DNA of 64,000 nt from Rhodoferax sp. (GTDB taxonomy: Bacteria; Pseudomonadota; Gammaproteobacteria; Burkholderiales; Burkholderiaceae_C). Shown in pieces: positions 51,857 to 61,857 of this stretch (positions within the stretch are counted from its first letter, which is position 1; the number at the start of each line of letters is the position of its first letter). Under the pieces are notes generated by a model. The model worked only from the letters and a program-made list of their open reading frames with translations, did not search any database and was not told the origin of the DNA. The DNA lies in assembly GCA_031291295.1 (NCBI GenBank), contig JARLJI010000116.1, forward strand, positions 124,001 to 188,000, read 5' to 3'. The position numbers and the translations under genes are program-made.

Positions 51857-52690
51857 ATGATCAGCGGCAAGACCACGCTCATCGCCCACCTCGGCTATCC
51901 GACCGAAGCCTTCAAGGCGCCGATGATTTACAACCCCTGGTTCGACAAGCAGGGCATCGATGCGGTCGTGATCCCGATGGGTGTCAAGCCCGAGGACTAC
52001 CCGGCGGCGCTGGCCGCACTGGCGCGGCTGACCAACCTGCGCGGCGCGCTGGTGACCATGCCGCACAAGATCACGACGCTCTCGCTGGCCGACGAGGTCA
52101 CGCCCACCGCACGCATCGCGGGTGCCTGCAACGCATTGCTCAAACGCCCCGACGGCACGCTGCTGGGCGACCAGTTCGACGGCGCGGGCTTCGTGCGCGG
52201 CGCCGAGCGCAAGGGGCGGCAGATCCGTGGCACGCGCGTGCTGGTGGCCGGCTGTGGCGGTGTCGGCTCCGCCATTGCTGCGTCGCTGGCGGCGGCCGGC
52301 GCGGCCGCGATCAGCCTGTTCGACGCGCACGCTGCCTCGGCCGACGCGCTGCGCGAGCGGCTGCTGCAGCACTACCCGAAGCTGGTCGTGCAGACCGGCT
52401 CGAAAGATCCCGCCGGCCACGACATCGTGGTCAATGCCACGCCGCTGGGTATGAAAGACGGCGACCGGCTGCCCTTCGACATCGACCGCATCGACCCCAA
52501 AACCTTCGTCGGCGAGGTGGTCATGAAGGCCGAATACACGCCGCTGCTGCGTGCCGCGAAGGCCAAGGGTTGCGCGGTCCAGGTCGGCACCGATATGCTG
52601 TTCGAAATGATCCCCGCTTATCTCGAGTTCTTCGGCTTCGGCACTGCGACGTCGGACGAGTTGCGCGCGGTGTCGCAGATCAAATACTGA
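51857..52690 (+). CDS. shikimate/quinate dehydrogenase (catabolic AroE-like)
   Basis: 277 residues. N-terminal shikimate-binding domain with ALVTMPHKITTLS (Lys and the NxxK-like site), central CNALLKRPDG, and a Rossmann motif VAGCGGVGSAIAASLAAAG. Lies between a transporter and a dehydroshikimate dehydratase, and so is catabolic: oxidises shikimate to 3-dehydroshikimate. AGGAGA precedes the start. The biosynthetic aroE is presumably elsewhere. Confidence 0.9.
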   Translation: MISGKTTLIAHLGYPTEAFKAPMIYNPWFDKQGIDAVVIPMGVKPEDYPAALAALARLTNLRGALVTMPHKITTLSLADEVTPTARIAGACNALLKRPDGTLLGDQFDGAGFVRGAERKGRQIRGTRVLVAGCGGVGSAIAASLAAAGAAAISLFDAHAASADALRERLLQHYPKLVVQTGSKDPAGHDIVVNATPLGMKDGDRLPFDIDRIDPKTFVGEVVMKAEYTPLLRAAKAKGCAVQVGTDMLFEMIPAYLEFFGFGTATSDELRAVSQIKY

Positions 52691-52701
52691 GGCCACCGAT
52701 C

Positions 52702-54657
52702 ATGCGCCGATCCATCGCCACCGTCTCCATGAGCGGCACTTTGCGCCAGAAGCTCGAGGCGATCGCCGCCGCGCGTTTCGACGCGATCGAACTGTTCGAG
52801 AACGACTTCATCAACTTCAATGGTAGCGCGCCAGAGTTGCGTGCCATGGCCACCGACCTGGGCCTGGGCATCGACCTGTACCAGCCGCTGCGCGACTTCG
52901 AGGGCATGCCGGACGAGTTGTTCCGGCGCAACCTCGACCGCGCCGAGCGCAAGTTCGACGTGATGCAGGCGCTTGGCGCGCCGCTGATGCTGGTGTGCTC
53001 CAACACCTCGCCGCAGTCGCTCAACGATCCCGAACGCTCGGCCGCGCAACTGCACGAGCTGGCCGAGCGCGCGGCACGGCGCAACCTGCGTATCGGCTTC
53101 GAGGCGCTGGCCTGGGGCCGCTGGGTCAAGCTGTACTCGCAGGCCTGGCGCATCGTGGAGCGCGCCAACCATCCGCACCTCGGGTTGATCCTGGACAGCT
53201 TTCACACACTGTCGCTGGGCGATGATCCGGCCGGCATCAAGGACATTCCCGGCGAGCGGATTTTTTTCGTGCAGATGGCCGATGCGCCGCTGCTCGCGAT
53301 GGACGTGCTGCAGTGGGCGCGCCATCACCGCAACTTCCCCGGCCAGGGCCAGTTCGACCTCGAGAATTTTTTTGAGAAGACGCTCTTGTCGGGCTACGAC
53401 GGCAATCTGTCGCTGGAGATATTCAACGACGTGTTCCGCGAGACGCCAAACCGGCGCACTGCGGTTGACGCCATGCGCTCGCTCCTGTACCTGGAGAGCC
53501 AGGTGCGGCGCCGCCTCGAGCGCTTGCGCGACGGGGCGGATCAGGACGCGCCCGCCGATGCCCTGCGCGAGATGGCCGACAGCACGCTGCGTCGCATCGA
53601 GCTGTTCGATCCGCCCGACGCGCTGCCGCTGGGGGGCATCGCGTTCCTGGAGTTCGGCGTCGATGACACGGCCGCTGTGGCGCTGGGCGCGCTGTTCGAA
53701 CAGCTTGGCTTCGCGCGCGCCGGCCGGCACCGCTCCAAGGCCGTGACGCTGTACCAGCAGGGCGGCATCAACCTGATCGTCAATGCCCAGCCGGGCTCGG
53801 ACGCCCGGGCCCGCTTTGACCAGCAAGGGCCCTCGGTGTGTGCGCTGGGCCTGGGCACGAGTGATCCGGCGCGCGCCGCGAACCGGGCCAGTGCGCTCCT
53901 GTCGGCGCGCTACGACAGCCCGCGCGGGCCGAACGAGCTGCGGCTGCCCGCGATCGTGGCACCCGGCGGCACCGTGGTGCATTTCGTGCCCGGGGCAGCG
54001 GGTGATGTGGGTGGGCTGCAGGCCGACTTCGTGCCCGAAGTGTCAGCGGCATCGCGCCCCGATGCCCCCGCGGCTTGCGGGCTGCAGGCCATCGACCATA
54101 TCGCCATGGGTCTGGCCAATGACCAGTTCGACACCTGGATGCTGTTTTGCCGCGCCGTGCTTGGCCTGCAGCCGGGCGAGAGCCTGGAACTGGCCGATCC
54201 GTTCGGCCTGATCCGCAGTTGCGGCCTGGCCAATGCCGAGCGCAGCGTGCGCGTGGTGCTCAACGTGTCGCTGAGCCAGCGCACGCGCACAGCGCGCCAG
54301 GTGACGGCCAGCGGCCGTGCGGGCGGCAGCGTGCACCATATCGCGCTGCGCTGCGACGACATCTTCGCCACGATGACCCGGCTGCACGCCAATGGCGTGC
54401 GCTTCGTGCCGATCTCCGGCAACTATTACGACGACTTGCTGGCGCGCCTGGATCTGGACGAACCGCTGGTGCGGCGCATGCAGGCGCTGGACATCCTGTA
54501 CGACCGCTCGGCAACCGGCGAGTACTTCCACGCCTACACCGAAGCGTTCGCCGACCGCTTCTTCTTCGAAATCGTGCAGCGCAACGACTACGACGGCTAC
54601 GGCGCCGTCAACGCGCCAGCGCGCATGGCGTCGCAGGAGCAGGGCGCCCGGCGCTGA
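52702..54657 (+). CDS. quiC: 3-dehydroshikimate dehydratase (QuiC type, fused to HPPD-like domain)
   Basis: 651 residues. Residues 1-about 290 form a sugar-phosphate isomerase/AP endonuclease TIM barrel (MRRSIATVSMSGTLRQKLEA, GFEALAWG, LILDSFHTLS) that makes protocatechuate from 3-dehydroshikimate; the C-terminal half is VOC/4-hydroxyphenylpyruvate dioxygenase-like (IDHIAMGL, VHHIALRCDDIFATM, FFFEIVQRNDYDGYG). This is the known fused QuiC architecture. The ATG 52702 is 11 bases after the upstream stop; the frame is open far upstream but not homologous. Confidence 0.88.
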   Translation: MRRSIATVSMSGTLRQKLEAIAAARFDAIELFENDFINFNGSAPELRAMATDLGLGIDLYQPLRDFEGMPDELFRRNLDRAERKFDVMQALGAPLMLVCSNTSPQSLNDPERSAAQLHELAERAARRNLRIGFEALAWGRWVKLYSQAWRIVERANHPHLGLILDSFHTLSLGDDPAGIKDIPGERIFFVQMADAPLLAMDVLQWARHHRNFPGQGQFDLENFFEKTLLSGYDGNLSLEIFNDVFRETPNRRTAVDAMRSLLYLESQVRRRLERLRDGADQDAPADALREMADSTLRRIELFDPPDALPLGGIAFLEFGVDDTAAVALGALFEQLGFARAGRHRSKAVTLYQQGGINLIVNAQPGSDARARFDQQGPSVCALGLGTSDPARAANRASALLSARYDSPRGPNELRLPAIVAPGGTVVHFVPGAAGDVGGLQADFVPEVSAASRPDAPAACGLQAIDHIAMGLANDQFDTWMLFCRAVLGLQPGESLELADPFGLIRSCGLANAERSVRVVLNVSLSQRTRTARQVTASGRAGGSVHHIALRCDDIFATMTRLHANGVRFVPISGNYYDDLLARLDLDEPLVRRMQALDILYDRSATGEYFHAYTEAFADRFFFEIVQRNDYDGYGAVNAPARMASQEQGARR

Positions 54658-54742
54658 AGCGATGACATGAAGCTGTCGCTTCCCCGGCGGAGTGGACAAT
54701 TCGTAATGATTTCGGCCTTCAGCCTTTACGCCGCCTGCACTT

Positions 54743-54800
54743 ATAGCTATTGAAAAGATAGTAATGCAGGTGACAGGAAGCGCCTGCGTTCAGGTGCGGA
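54743..54800 (+). repeat. possible degenerate copy of the short hairpin repeat
   Basis: AGCTATTGAAAAGATAGT (hairpin) followed by GCAGG..GCGCCTGC. Weaker resemblance to the copies at 18700 and 16279; non-coding here, between the quiC and maiA genes. Confidence 0.4.
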
Positions 54801-54825
54801 CGCATTCGGTTTATCCTTGCATCCC

Positions 54826-55464
54826 ATGAAGCTCTACAACTATTTCCGCTCCTCTGCCTCGTTCCGCGTGCGCATTGCGCTGCAGCTCAAGGGGCTGGCG
54901 TACGAGTACATTCCCGTGCACATCGCCAAGGGCGAGCACAAGCAGCCCGGCTATGCCGCGATATCGCCCGAGCTGCTGGTGCCCACGCTGGAGATTGACG
55001 GCCAGCGCCTGGGCCAGTCGATGGCGATCATCGAGTACCTGGACGAAACCCACCCCGAGCCAGCCCTGTTGCCCAAGGACGCGCTGGGCCGGGCCCGGGT
55101 GCGCGCGCTGGCGCAAACCGTGGCCTGCGAAATCCACCCGCTGAACAACCTGCGCGTGCTCAAGTACCTGGTCAAAGACATGGGCGTGAGCGACGACGCC
55201 AAGAATACCTGGTACCAGCACTGGGTGCGCACCGGGCTGGAGGCCTTCGAGCGCGAACTGGCGCTGCTGCCCGTGTCCACCTACTGCTATGGCGACACGC
55301 CGACGCTGGCCGACTGCTGCCTGGTGCCGCAGATCTTCAATGGCCAGCGCTTCAAGGTGAACTTTGACGGCCTGCCGCGTACCATGGCCGCGTTCGACGC
55401 CTGCATGAAGCTCGACGCCTTCCAGAAGGCGCAGCCGTCCGCCTGCCCTGACAACGAACCCTGA
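54826..55464 (+). CDS. maiA: maleylacetoacetate/maleylpyruvate isomerase (zeta-class GST)
   Basis: 212 residues with the zeta GST signature YFRSSASFRVRIAL (residues about 5-18; glutathione-binding Ser), then ELLVPTLEIDG and QSMAIIEYLDETHP. Isomerises maleyl- to fumaryl-intermediates with glutathione. This fits the gentisate pathway's middle step or tyrosine/homogentisate catabolism; the FAH at 46318 would follow in the former. ATG 54826 begins the conserved N-terminus; the frame extends 9 bases further to 54817. Confidence 0.9.
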   Translation: MKLYNYFRSSASFRVRIALQLKGLAYEYIPVHIAKGEHKQPGYAAISPELLVPTLEIDGQRLGQSMAIIEYLDETHPEPALLPKDALGRARVRALAQTVACEIHPLNNLRVLKYLVKDMGVSDDAKNTWYQHWVRTGLEAFERELALLPVSTYCYGDTPTLADCCLVPQIFNGQRFKVNFDGLPRTMAAFDACMKLDAFQKAQPSACPDNEP

Positions 55465-55475
55465 GCCGTTCGCGC

Positions 55476-56267
55476 ATGCAGCACGACTGGCTGATGCCTG
55501 ACTGGCCCGCGCCGGCCACAGTGCGGGCGCTGTGCACCACGCGCAGCGGCGGCGTGAGCATCGGTCCCTACGAGAGCCTGAACCTGGGCGACCATGTGGG
55601 CGATGCCCCGGCGGCCGTGCAGGCCAATCGCCGGGTGCTGCAGCAGGCGATTCGGGTGCGACCAGTTTTCCTGCAGCAGGTGCATGGCCGGCAGGTGGTG
55701 ACGCTTGACGCGCAAACGCCAGATGGCACGCCGGCCGATGGCTGCATCACCCAGAGTACCGGCGTAGCCTGCACCATCATGGTCGCGGACTGCCTGCCTG
55801 TGCTGCTCACCAACCGCCAAGGCAGTGCGGTGGCCGCCGCGCACGCGGGCTGGCGCGGGTTGGCGGGCGAGGGCGGGCGCGGCGTGCTGGAATCAACTAT
55901 TGAATCTTTTCGGGCTCTAGCCCATACCGATACTGGGGATGGTGCTGCAGAAATCATAGCGTGGCTGGGCCCGTGCATTGGCCCCGAGCAGTTCGAAGTG
56001 GGGCCGGAGGTCAAGGCCGCTTTCGAGGCGCACGACCCCCAGGCGGCCGCTTGCTTCAGGCCGCGCGCCGGCGGCAAATGGCTGGCCGATCTGGCGGGGC
56101 TGGCACGCCGGCGTTTGCAGGCGCTGGGCATTGCCAGCATCCATGGCAACGACGGTAGCGTGCCGTGGTGCACCGTGAGCAATCCCTCAAGGTTCTTCTC
56201 GCACCGGCGCGACGCCGTCGCCCTCGGCAGCAGCGGGCGCCTGGCTGCCTGCGTCTGGCTCGCCTGA
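55476..56267 (+). CDS. pgeF: multicopper-like purine nucleoside phosphorylase / polyphenol oxidase (YfiH family)
   Basis: 263 residues with the three YfiH-family metal motifs FLQQVHGRQV, VADCLPVLLTN and AAHAGWRGL. Members were called laccase-like and are now linked to purine metabolism and peptidoglycan editing. A hairpin repeat copy (55905-55961) encodes an insert about residues 145-163 (ESFRALAHTDTGDG) not expected in the family. Its 3' end overlaps the minus-strand gene ending 56187 by 81 bases. Twelve bases after the maiA stop. Confidence 0.9.
   Translation: MQHDWLMPDWPAPATVRALCTTRSGGVSIGPYESLNLGDHVGDAPAAVQANRRVLQQAIRVRPVFLQQVHGRQVVTLDAQTPDGTPADGCITQSTGVACTIMVADCLPVLLTNRQGSAVAAAHAGWRGLAGEGGRGVLESTIESFRALAHTDTGDGAAEIIAWLGPCIGPEQFEVGPEVKAAFEAHDPQAAACFRPRAGGKWLADLAGLARRRLQALGIASIHGNDGSVPWCTVSNPSRFFSHRRDAVALGSSGRLAACVWLA
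55905..55961 (-). repeat. short hairpin repeat copy inside the YfiH gene
   Basis: On the minus strand it begins GCTATGATTTCTGCAGCACC and ends GGTATGGGCTAGAGCCCGAA. It keeps the overall length and the GGGCT..GCCCG..AAAA ending of the family, in reverse orientation, and is translated within the host protein. Confidence 0.6.
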
Positions 56268-56480
56268 GGCCGCATGGGTCCGCTCGGCCTCCGCCTCGCG
56301 TGCCTTGATGGCGCGCCGCCGCGCGGGCGAGCCCATCAGGTACACCAGCAATGTCATCGGAGCCAATCCATAGAACACAAAAGTGACGATGCCACCCAGA
56401 ATGGTGCCGGTGCTGCTGCTGGCTTCGGCCACCGCCATCATCAGGGTCACGTATATCCAGCCAATGACAATGAGATACAT
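56187..56480 (-). CDS. small inner-membrane protein of unknown function
   Basis: 97 residues with two likely transmembrane segments (IVIGWIYVTLMMAVA, and GGIVTFVFYGLAPMTLLVYLM) and a charged Ala/Glu tail. Starts opposite phaC (62 bases between starts) and overlaps the 3' end of the YfiH gene on the other strand. I do not recognise a family; a conserved small protein of this kind often sits next to phaC in related genomes as far as I recall. Confidence 0.65.
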   Translation of the reverse strand: MYLIVIGWIYVTLMMAVAEASSSTGTILGGIVTFVFYGLAPMTLLVYLMGSPARRRAIKAREAEAERTHAASGEPDAGSQAPAAAEGDGVAPVREEP

Positions 56481-56542
56481 TTAAAAGCGCGCGTAGAGTG
56501 TTAAATTAAAGTTTATAAACGACGGCACCACGAGGAGACGGC

Positions 56543-58252
56543 ATGAATCAGAATTCCCCGGAGTTCTGGGCCCAGGCGGCCCAGCAACTTCAGCAAACCT
56601 TCAGCGACAACTGGAACAAGACGATGCAGTCTTTTCCGGGCGTGGACCTGGGTTCCGCTGGCGCGATGACCTCCGCGCCGCCTGTGACGCTGTCGCCGGC
56701 CAGGCTGCAGGAACTCCAGCAGCAGTACATCACGGAGGCGACGCAGTTGTGGAACGAGAGCGTGCAGGCCGTCCCGACGAGCAACGACAAGCGTTTCAAG
56801 GCGGACGCGTGGAGCCACAACCCCGTGTCGGCCTTCTCTGCCTCCACTTACCTGCTGAACGCCCGCACGCTGATGGCTATGGCAGAGTCCGTCGAGGGCG
56901 ACGAAAAGGCCAAGGCGCGCATCCGCTTTGCGGTCGAGCAATGGATGGCCGCCTCGGCCCCGAGCAACTTCCTGGCGTTCAATGCCGACGCGCAGCAAAA
57001 GGCCATCGAGACCAAGGGCGAGAGCATTGCCGCCGGACTTGCCAACCTGCTGCAGGACATGCGTCGGGGCCATGTGTCCATGACGGACGAGAGCGTTTTC
57101 GAGGTGGGCAAGAACGTCGCTACCACCGAAGGCGCCGTGGTGTTCGAGAACGAGCTGTTCCAGCTGATCGAGTACAAGCCGCTCACGGCCAAGGTGTACG
57201 AGCGCCCGTTCCTGTTGGTGCCGCCCTGCATCAACAAATTCTACATTCTTGACCTGCAGCCCGAGAACTCGCTGATCCGCTACGCGGTGGCGCAGGGCCA
57301 TCGCACCTTCGTGGTGAGCTGGCGCAACCCGGACGCGTCGCTCGGGAACAAGACCTGGGATGATTACATCGAAGACGCTGCTATCAAGGCGATAGCAGTC
57401 ACGCAAGAGATCACGGGAGCCAAGAGCATTAATGCCTTGGGCTTTTGCGTCGGCGGCACGATTCTGTCCACCGCGCTGGCGGTGCTGGCGGCACGCGGCG
57501 AGAAGCCGGTGGCCAGTTTTACCCTGCTCACCACCTTGCTGGATTTCAGCGATACCGGCATCCTCGACATTTTCATCGACGAGGGCATGGTCAAGTACCG
57601 CGAAATGGAGATGGGCAAGGGCGGCCTGCTCAAGGGGCAGGACCTGGCCTCGACCTTCAGCGCGCTGCGCCCGAACGACCTGGTCTGGAACTACGTGGTG
57701 GGCAACTACCTCAAGGGCGAGACCCCGCCGGCGTTCGACCTGCTCTACTGGAACGGCGACTCGACCAACCTGCCGGGCCCGTTTTACGCCTGGTATCTGC
57801 GCAACACCTACCTCGAGAACAACCTGATCAAGCCGGGCAAGGCCGTGGTGTGCGGCGAGGCCGTGGACCTGCGCAAGGTCGATTTGCCGGTGTATATCTA
57901 CGGCTCGCGCGAAGATCACATCGTGCCGATTGGTGGCGCGTACGCGTCCACGCAATGGCTGCCGGGCAAGAAGCGGTTTGTGATGGGCGCGTCCGGCCAC
58001 ATCGCGGGGGTGATCAATCCACCGGCCAAAAACAAGCGCAGCCACTGGATTGCCAACCACGATAAATTCCCGGCCACGGCGCAGGAGTGGATCGACAGCG
58101 CCATTGAATACCCCGGCAGCTGGTGGTCCGACTGGTCCGACTGGCTCGCGGGTCACGCGGGCAAACAGATTGCCGCCCCCAAAGCCTACGGCAAGGGCAA
58201 ATACAAAGTCATCGAAGCGGCTCCGGGCCGCTACGTCAAGGCAAAAGCTTAA
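56543..58252 (+). CDS. phaC: class I poly(3-hydroxyalkanoate) synthase
   Basis: 569 residues, polymerises hydroxyacyl-CoA to PHA at granules. Lipase-like box [10 protein letters not shown] with the catalytic Cys (about residue 306), followed by the Asp and His of the triad in [11 protein letters not shown] and [16 protein letters not shown]-terminal region typical of class I. GAGGAGA precedes the start. First gene of phaC-phaA-phaB. A GCTATC..GATAGC pair (57381-57397) lies in frame before the active site. Confidence 0.95.
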   Translation: MNQNSPEFWAQAAQQLQQTFSDNWNKTMQSFPGVDLGSAGAMTSAPPVTLSPARLQELQQQYITEATQLWNESVQAVPTSNDKRFKADAWSHNPVSAFSASTYLLNARTLMAMAESVEGDEKAKARIRFAVEQWMAASAPSNFLAFNADAQQKAIETKGESIAAGLANLLQDMRRGHVSMTDESVFEVGKNVATTEGAVVFENELFQLIEYKPLTAKVYERPFLLVPPCINKFYILDLQPENSLIRYAVAQGHRTFVVSWRNPDASLGNKTWDDYIEDAAIKAIAVTQEITGAKSINALGFCVGGTILSTALAVLAARGEKPVASFTLLTTLLDFSDTGILDIFIDEGMVKYREMEMGKGGLLKGQDLASTFSALRPNDLVWNYVVGNYLKGETPPAFDLLYWNGDSTNLPGPFYAWYLRNTYLENNLIKPGKAVVCGEAVDLRKVDLPVYIYGSREDHIVPIGGAYASTQWLPGKKRFVMGASGHIAGVINPPAKNKRSHWIANHDKFPATAQEWIDSAIEYPGSWWSDWSDWLAGHAGKQIAAPKAYGKGKYKVIEAAPGRYVKAKA

Positions 58253-58267
58253 TCACTGGAGGTCAAA

Positions 58268-59445
58268 ATGGAAGATATCGTTATCGTTGCAGCCGCGCGC
58301 ACCGCCGTCGGCAAATTCGGCGGAGCCCTCGCCAAAACCCCGGCCACCGAACTCGGTGCGGCCGTCATCAAGGAAGTGCTCGCGCGCAGCGGCCTCGCGG
58401 CCGACCAGATTGGCGAAGTCATCATGGGCCAGGTGCTGGCGGCAGGTTCGGGCCAGAACCCGGCGCGCCAGGCCGTCATCAAGAGCGGGCTGAACCAGGC
58501 TACGCCCGGCCTGACCATCAACGCGGTGTGCGGCTCCGGCCTCAAGGCCGTCATGCTGGCGGCGCAGGCGGTGGCGTGGGGCGACAGCGAGATCGTGATC
58601 GCCGGCGGGCAAGAGAACATGAGCGCCTCGCCGCACGTGCTGCTCGGTTCGCGCGACGGCCAGCGCATGGGCGACTGGAAAATGATCGACTCCATGATCG
58701 TCGACGGTTTGTGGGATGTGTACAACCAGTACCACATGGGCATCACGGCCGAGAATGTGGCCAAGAAATACGGCATCAGCCGCGAGGCGCAGGATGCGCT
58801 GGCGCTGGCCAGCCAGCAAAAGGCGGCGGCCGCGCAGGACGCCGGCAAGTTCAAGGACGAAATCGTGCCGTTCAGCATTGCGCAGAAAAAGGGCGATGCC
58901 ATCGTTTTTGCGGCGGACGAATTCATCAACCGCAAATCGACCGCCGAGGGCCTGGCGGGCCTGCGCCCCGCGTTCGACAAGGCTGGGGCGTTACTGCGGG
59001 CAATGCCTCGGGCATCAACGACGGCGCGGCCGCGGTGGTGGTCATGACGGCCAAAAAGGCGGCGGCGCTGGGGCTCAAGCCCCTGGGCCGCATTGCCAGC
59101 TTTGGCACCAGCGGGCTCGATCCCGCTTACATGGGCATGGGCCCGGTGCCTGCGTCCACCAAGGCCCTGCAGCGCGCCGGCTGGAAGGCGGCCGATCTCG
59201 ACTTGCTGGAAATCAACGAAGCCTTCGCTGCGCAGGCCTGCGCCGTGAACAAGGAAATGGGCTGGGACACCTCCAAGGTCAACGTCAATGGCGGCGCGAT
59301 TGCCATTGGCCACCCGATTGGCGCGTCCGGCTGCCGTATTCTGGTGACGCTACTGCACGAGATGCAAAGGCGCGATGCCAAAAAAGGCATCGCATCGCTG
59401 TGTATTGGCGGCGGCATGGGGGTTGCCCTAACTATCGAGCGCTGA
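58268..59445 (+). pseudogene. phaA: acetyl-CoA acetyltransferase (beta-ketothiolase) with a one-base frameshift
   Basis: Starts [20 protein letters not shown] and runs in frame to about 58987, with the catalytic Cys in [11 protein letters not shown] (Cys89). The second half, from [13 protein letters not shown] to the end, is in another frame, with HPIGASG and [10 protein letters not shown] (His and second Cys). One G is missing in the run 58985-58988: five would give A-G-G-V and restore one 392-residue frame, the usual PhaA length. Either a true frameshift or a homopolymer sequencing error. Condenses two acetyl-CoA for PHA. Confidence 0.9.
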
Positions 59446-59564
59446 TTTTGTAGCCGACAATGACTGTGGGTCTGAAATATCAACACTTTCAGCTCATAGT
59501 CCCCGTGCAATGGTCGTAACGTGCTATTTAAATTATAGCTAACAGGATGAAAAAGGAGCAAATC

Positions 59565-60302
59565 ATGAGCAAAAAAGTAGCATACGTCACAGGTGGTATG
59601 GGCGGCATCGGAACCGCCATTTGCCAGCGTTTGCACAAGGAAGGCTTCACGGTCATCGCAGGCTGCGGCCCGACCCGTGATCACGCCAAATGGCTGGGCG
59701 AGCAAAAGGCGCTGGGCTTCAACTTCCACGCCTCGGTCGGCAACGTGGGCGATTGGGATTCAACCGTGGAGGCGTTTGAAAAAGTCAAGGCAGAACACGG
59801 TCCGGTGGCGGTACTGGTGAACAACGCCGGCATTACGCGCGACGGGCAATTCCGCAAGATGAGCAAGGCCGACTGGGATGCCGTGATCTCGACCAACCTG
59901 AACAGCATGTTCAACGTGACCAAGCAGGTCATTGACGGCATGATCGAGGCCAACTGGGGGCGCGTCGTCAACATCAGCTCGGTCAATGGTCAGAAGGGCC
60001 AGTTCGGCCAGGTCAACTACTCCACCGCCAAGGCGGGCCTGCACGGTTTCACCATGGCGCTGGCGCAGGAAGTCGCGGGCAAGGGCGTGACGGTCAACAC
60101 CGTGAGCCCCGGCTACATCGGCACCGACATGGTCAAGGCCATCCGCCAGGAGGTGCTCGACAAGATTATCGCGACCGTCCCCGTCAAGCGGCTGGGCAGC
60201 CCGGAAGAAATCGCCTCCATCATCGCGTGGATCGCGTCAGATGAAGGCGGCTACGCCACTGGCGCGGATTTCTCGGTCAACGGCGGTTTGCACATGGGCT
60301 GA
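59565..60302 (+). CDS. phaB: acetoacetyl-CoA reductase
   Basis: 245 residues, NADPH-dependent SDR that makes (R)-3-hydroxybutyryl-CoA for PhaC. TGGMGGIG nucleotide motif (8-15), NNAGITRD, catalytic Ser in NISSVNGQ, YSTAKAG with Tyr and Lys, and C-terminal NGGLHMG typical of PhaB. Start at ATG 59565 behind AAGGAG; ATG 59547 is less likely. The phaA-phaB gap (59446-59564) holds a GCTATTTAAATTATAGCT hairpin, perhaps another repeat copy. Confidence 0.95.
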   Translation: MSKKVAYVTGGMGGIGTAICQRLHKEGFTVIAGCGPTRDHAKWLGEQKALGFNFHASVGNVGDWDSTVEAFEKVKAEHGPVAVLVNNAGITRDGQFRKMSKADWDAVISTNLNSMFNVTKQVIDGMIEANWGRVVNISSVNGQKGQFGQVNYSTAKAGLHGFTMALAQEVAGKGVTVNTVSPGYIGTDMVKAIRQEVLDKIIATVPVKRLGSPEEIASIIAWIASDEGGYATGADFSVNGGLHMG

Positions 60303-60323
60303 GCGCCTTGGTGCCGTCTTTCG

Positions 60324-60347
60324 AAAACCCGCTTCGGCGGGTTTTTT
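60324..60347 (+). terminator. intrinsic terminator after phaB
   Basis: AAAACCCGC (60324-60332) and GCGGGTTTT (60337-60345) with TTCG loop, followed by more T. Ends the pha operon. Confidence 0.92.
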
Positions 60348-60475
60348 ATTGTGTTTTGCCGACCTGAAAAACCATCGTTCTCACTATTGCAATCGACCCG
60401 CACAGGGCATAGAGTCAGTACCGGATCACCGGCATCACAGACAGACAGCCGTTCAACCCTCAAAAGGTCTGCCAC

Positions 60476-61822
60476 ATGAGCGATACACCCGTTGCGGCAA
60501 AACGCCCGCTGTACAAATCCCTTTATTTGCAGGTGCTGGTGGCTGTTGTCATCGGCGTCCTCCTGGGCTACTTCTATCCGCAGTTTGCCGCGCAGATGAA
60601 GCCGCTCGGAGACGGCTTTATCAAGCTGATCAAAATGATCATCGCGCCCATCATCTTCTGCACCGTGGTGGTGGGTATTGCGGGCATGGAAGACATGAAG
60701 AAAGTCGGCAAGACCGGCGGCCTGGCCCTGCTGTATTTCGAGGTGATGAGCACCATTGCGCTGATCGTCGGCCTGGTCACGGTCAATCTGCTGCAGCCAG
60801 GGGCGGGCATGAATGTAGACGCCTCCACCATCGACATCAAAAGCATCGCCGCGTACACGGCGCCGGGCAAGATGGAGGGCACGGTCGATTTTCTGCTCAA
60901 CGTGATCCCGAACACCGTGGTCGACGCGTTTGCCAAGGGTGAAATCTTGCAGGTGCTGCTGTTTGCCATGATGTTCGGTTTTGCGCTGCACAAGTTTGGC
61001 GGGCGCGGCACGCTGGTGTTCGACATTATCGAAAAAACCTCGCACGTGCTGTTCTCCATCGTCGGCATCATCATGAAGGTGGCCCCGTTGGGCGCCTTCG
61101 GTGCAATGGCTTTCACGATCGGCAAATACGGCATCGGCTCGCTGTTTTCGCTGGGCAAGCTGATGGCCACGTTCTACCTGACCTGTCTGATTTTTGTCTT
61201 TGTGGTGCTCGGTATCGTCGCGCGCCTGAACGGCTTCAGCATCTGGAAGTTCGTCAAGTACATCAAGGAAGAGCTGCTGATCGTGCTGGGCACCTCGTCG
61301 TCCGAGTCGGTGCTGCCGCGCATGATGGAAAAAATGGAGAACCTGGGCGCCAACAAGACAACGGTCGGCCTGGTGATCCCGACCGGCTATTCGTTCAATC
61401 TGGACGGCACATCCATCTACCTGACCATGGCCGCCGTTTTCATTGCGCAGGCCACCAACACCCACATGACGCTGATGCAGGAAATCACCTTGCTGACGGT
61501 GCTAATGCTCACCTCCAAGGGCGCTGCCGGCGTCACCGGCAGCGGCTTCATCGTGCTGGCGGCCACGCTGTCCGCCGTGGGCCACGTGCCGGTGGCCGGC
61601 CTGGCGCTGATTCTGGGCATCGATCGCTTCATGTCGGAGGCACGCGCACTGACCAATCTGGTGGGCAATGGCGTGGCCACGATTGTGGTGGCCAAGTGGA
61701 CGGGCGAACTCGATACGCAGCGGCTGACCGCAGGACTCAACAACGAGACCTGGGTTGAAGCGGAGATGCCCGAAGCCCTGATGGACAGCAAGGTCGAGCA
61801 CATGGCGGCGACAGGCCGGTAG
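60476..61822 (+). CDS. dctA: C4-dicarboxylate:cation symporter DctA
   Basis: 448 residues of the DAACS family. About eight membrane helices plus re-entrant loops, with the diagnostic serine-rich hairpin [16 protein letters not shown], the TIP-like [16 protein letters not shown] and [19 protein letters not shown]. Imports succinate, fumarate and malate. AAAGGTC precedes the ATG at 60476. A single-gene unit after the pha terminator. Confidence 0.95.
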   Translation: MSDTPVAAKRPLYKSLYLQVLVAVVIGVLLGYFYPQFAAQMKPLGDGFIKLIKMIIAPIIFCTVVVGIAGMEDMKKVGKTGGLALLYFEVMSTIALIVGLVTVNLLQPGAGMNVDASTIDIKSIAAYTAPGKMEGTVDFLLNVIPNTVVDAFAKGEILQVLLFAMMFGFALHKFGGRGTLVFDIIEKTSHVLFSIVGIIMKVAPLGAFGAMAFTIGKYGIGSLFSLGKLMATFYLTCLIFVFVVLGIVARLNGFSIWKFVKYIKEELLIVLGTSSSESVLPRMMEKMENLGANKTTVGLVIPTGYSFNLDGTSIYLTMAAVFIAQATNTHMTLMQEITLLTVLMLTSKGAAGVTGSGFIVLAATLSAVGHVPVAGLALILGIDRFMSEARALTNLVGNGVATIVVAKWTGELDTQRLTAGLNNETWVEAEMPEALMDSKVEHMAATGR

Positions 61823-61857
61823 CCTGGCGCCGGCGCGAGGCGAGCGAGGCTGCGCGC

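Noticed and set aside
50492..52696. 734-codon minus-strand open frame opposite the MFS and shikimate dehydrogenase genes
   Set aside because: Shadow frame, His/Arg/Asp-rich, no start or ribosome site evidence.
51391..52701. Open frame upstream continuous with quiC on the + strand
   Set aside because: Reads through the MFS and shikimate dehydrogenase genes in the wrong frame; quiC homology begins at 52702.
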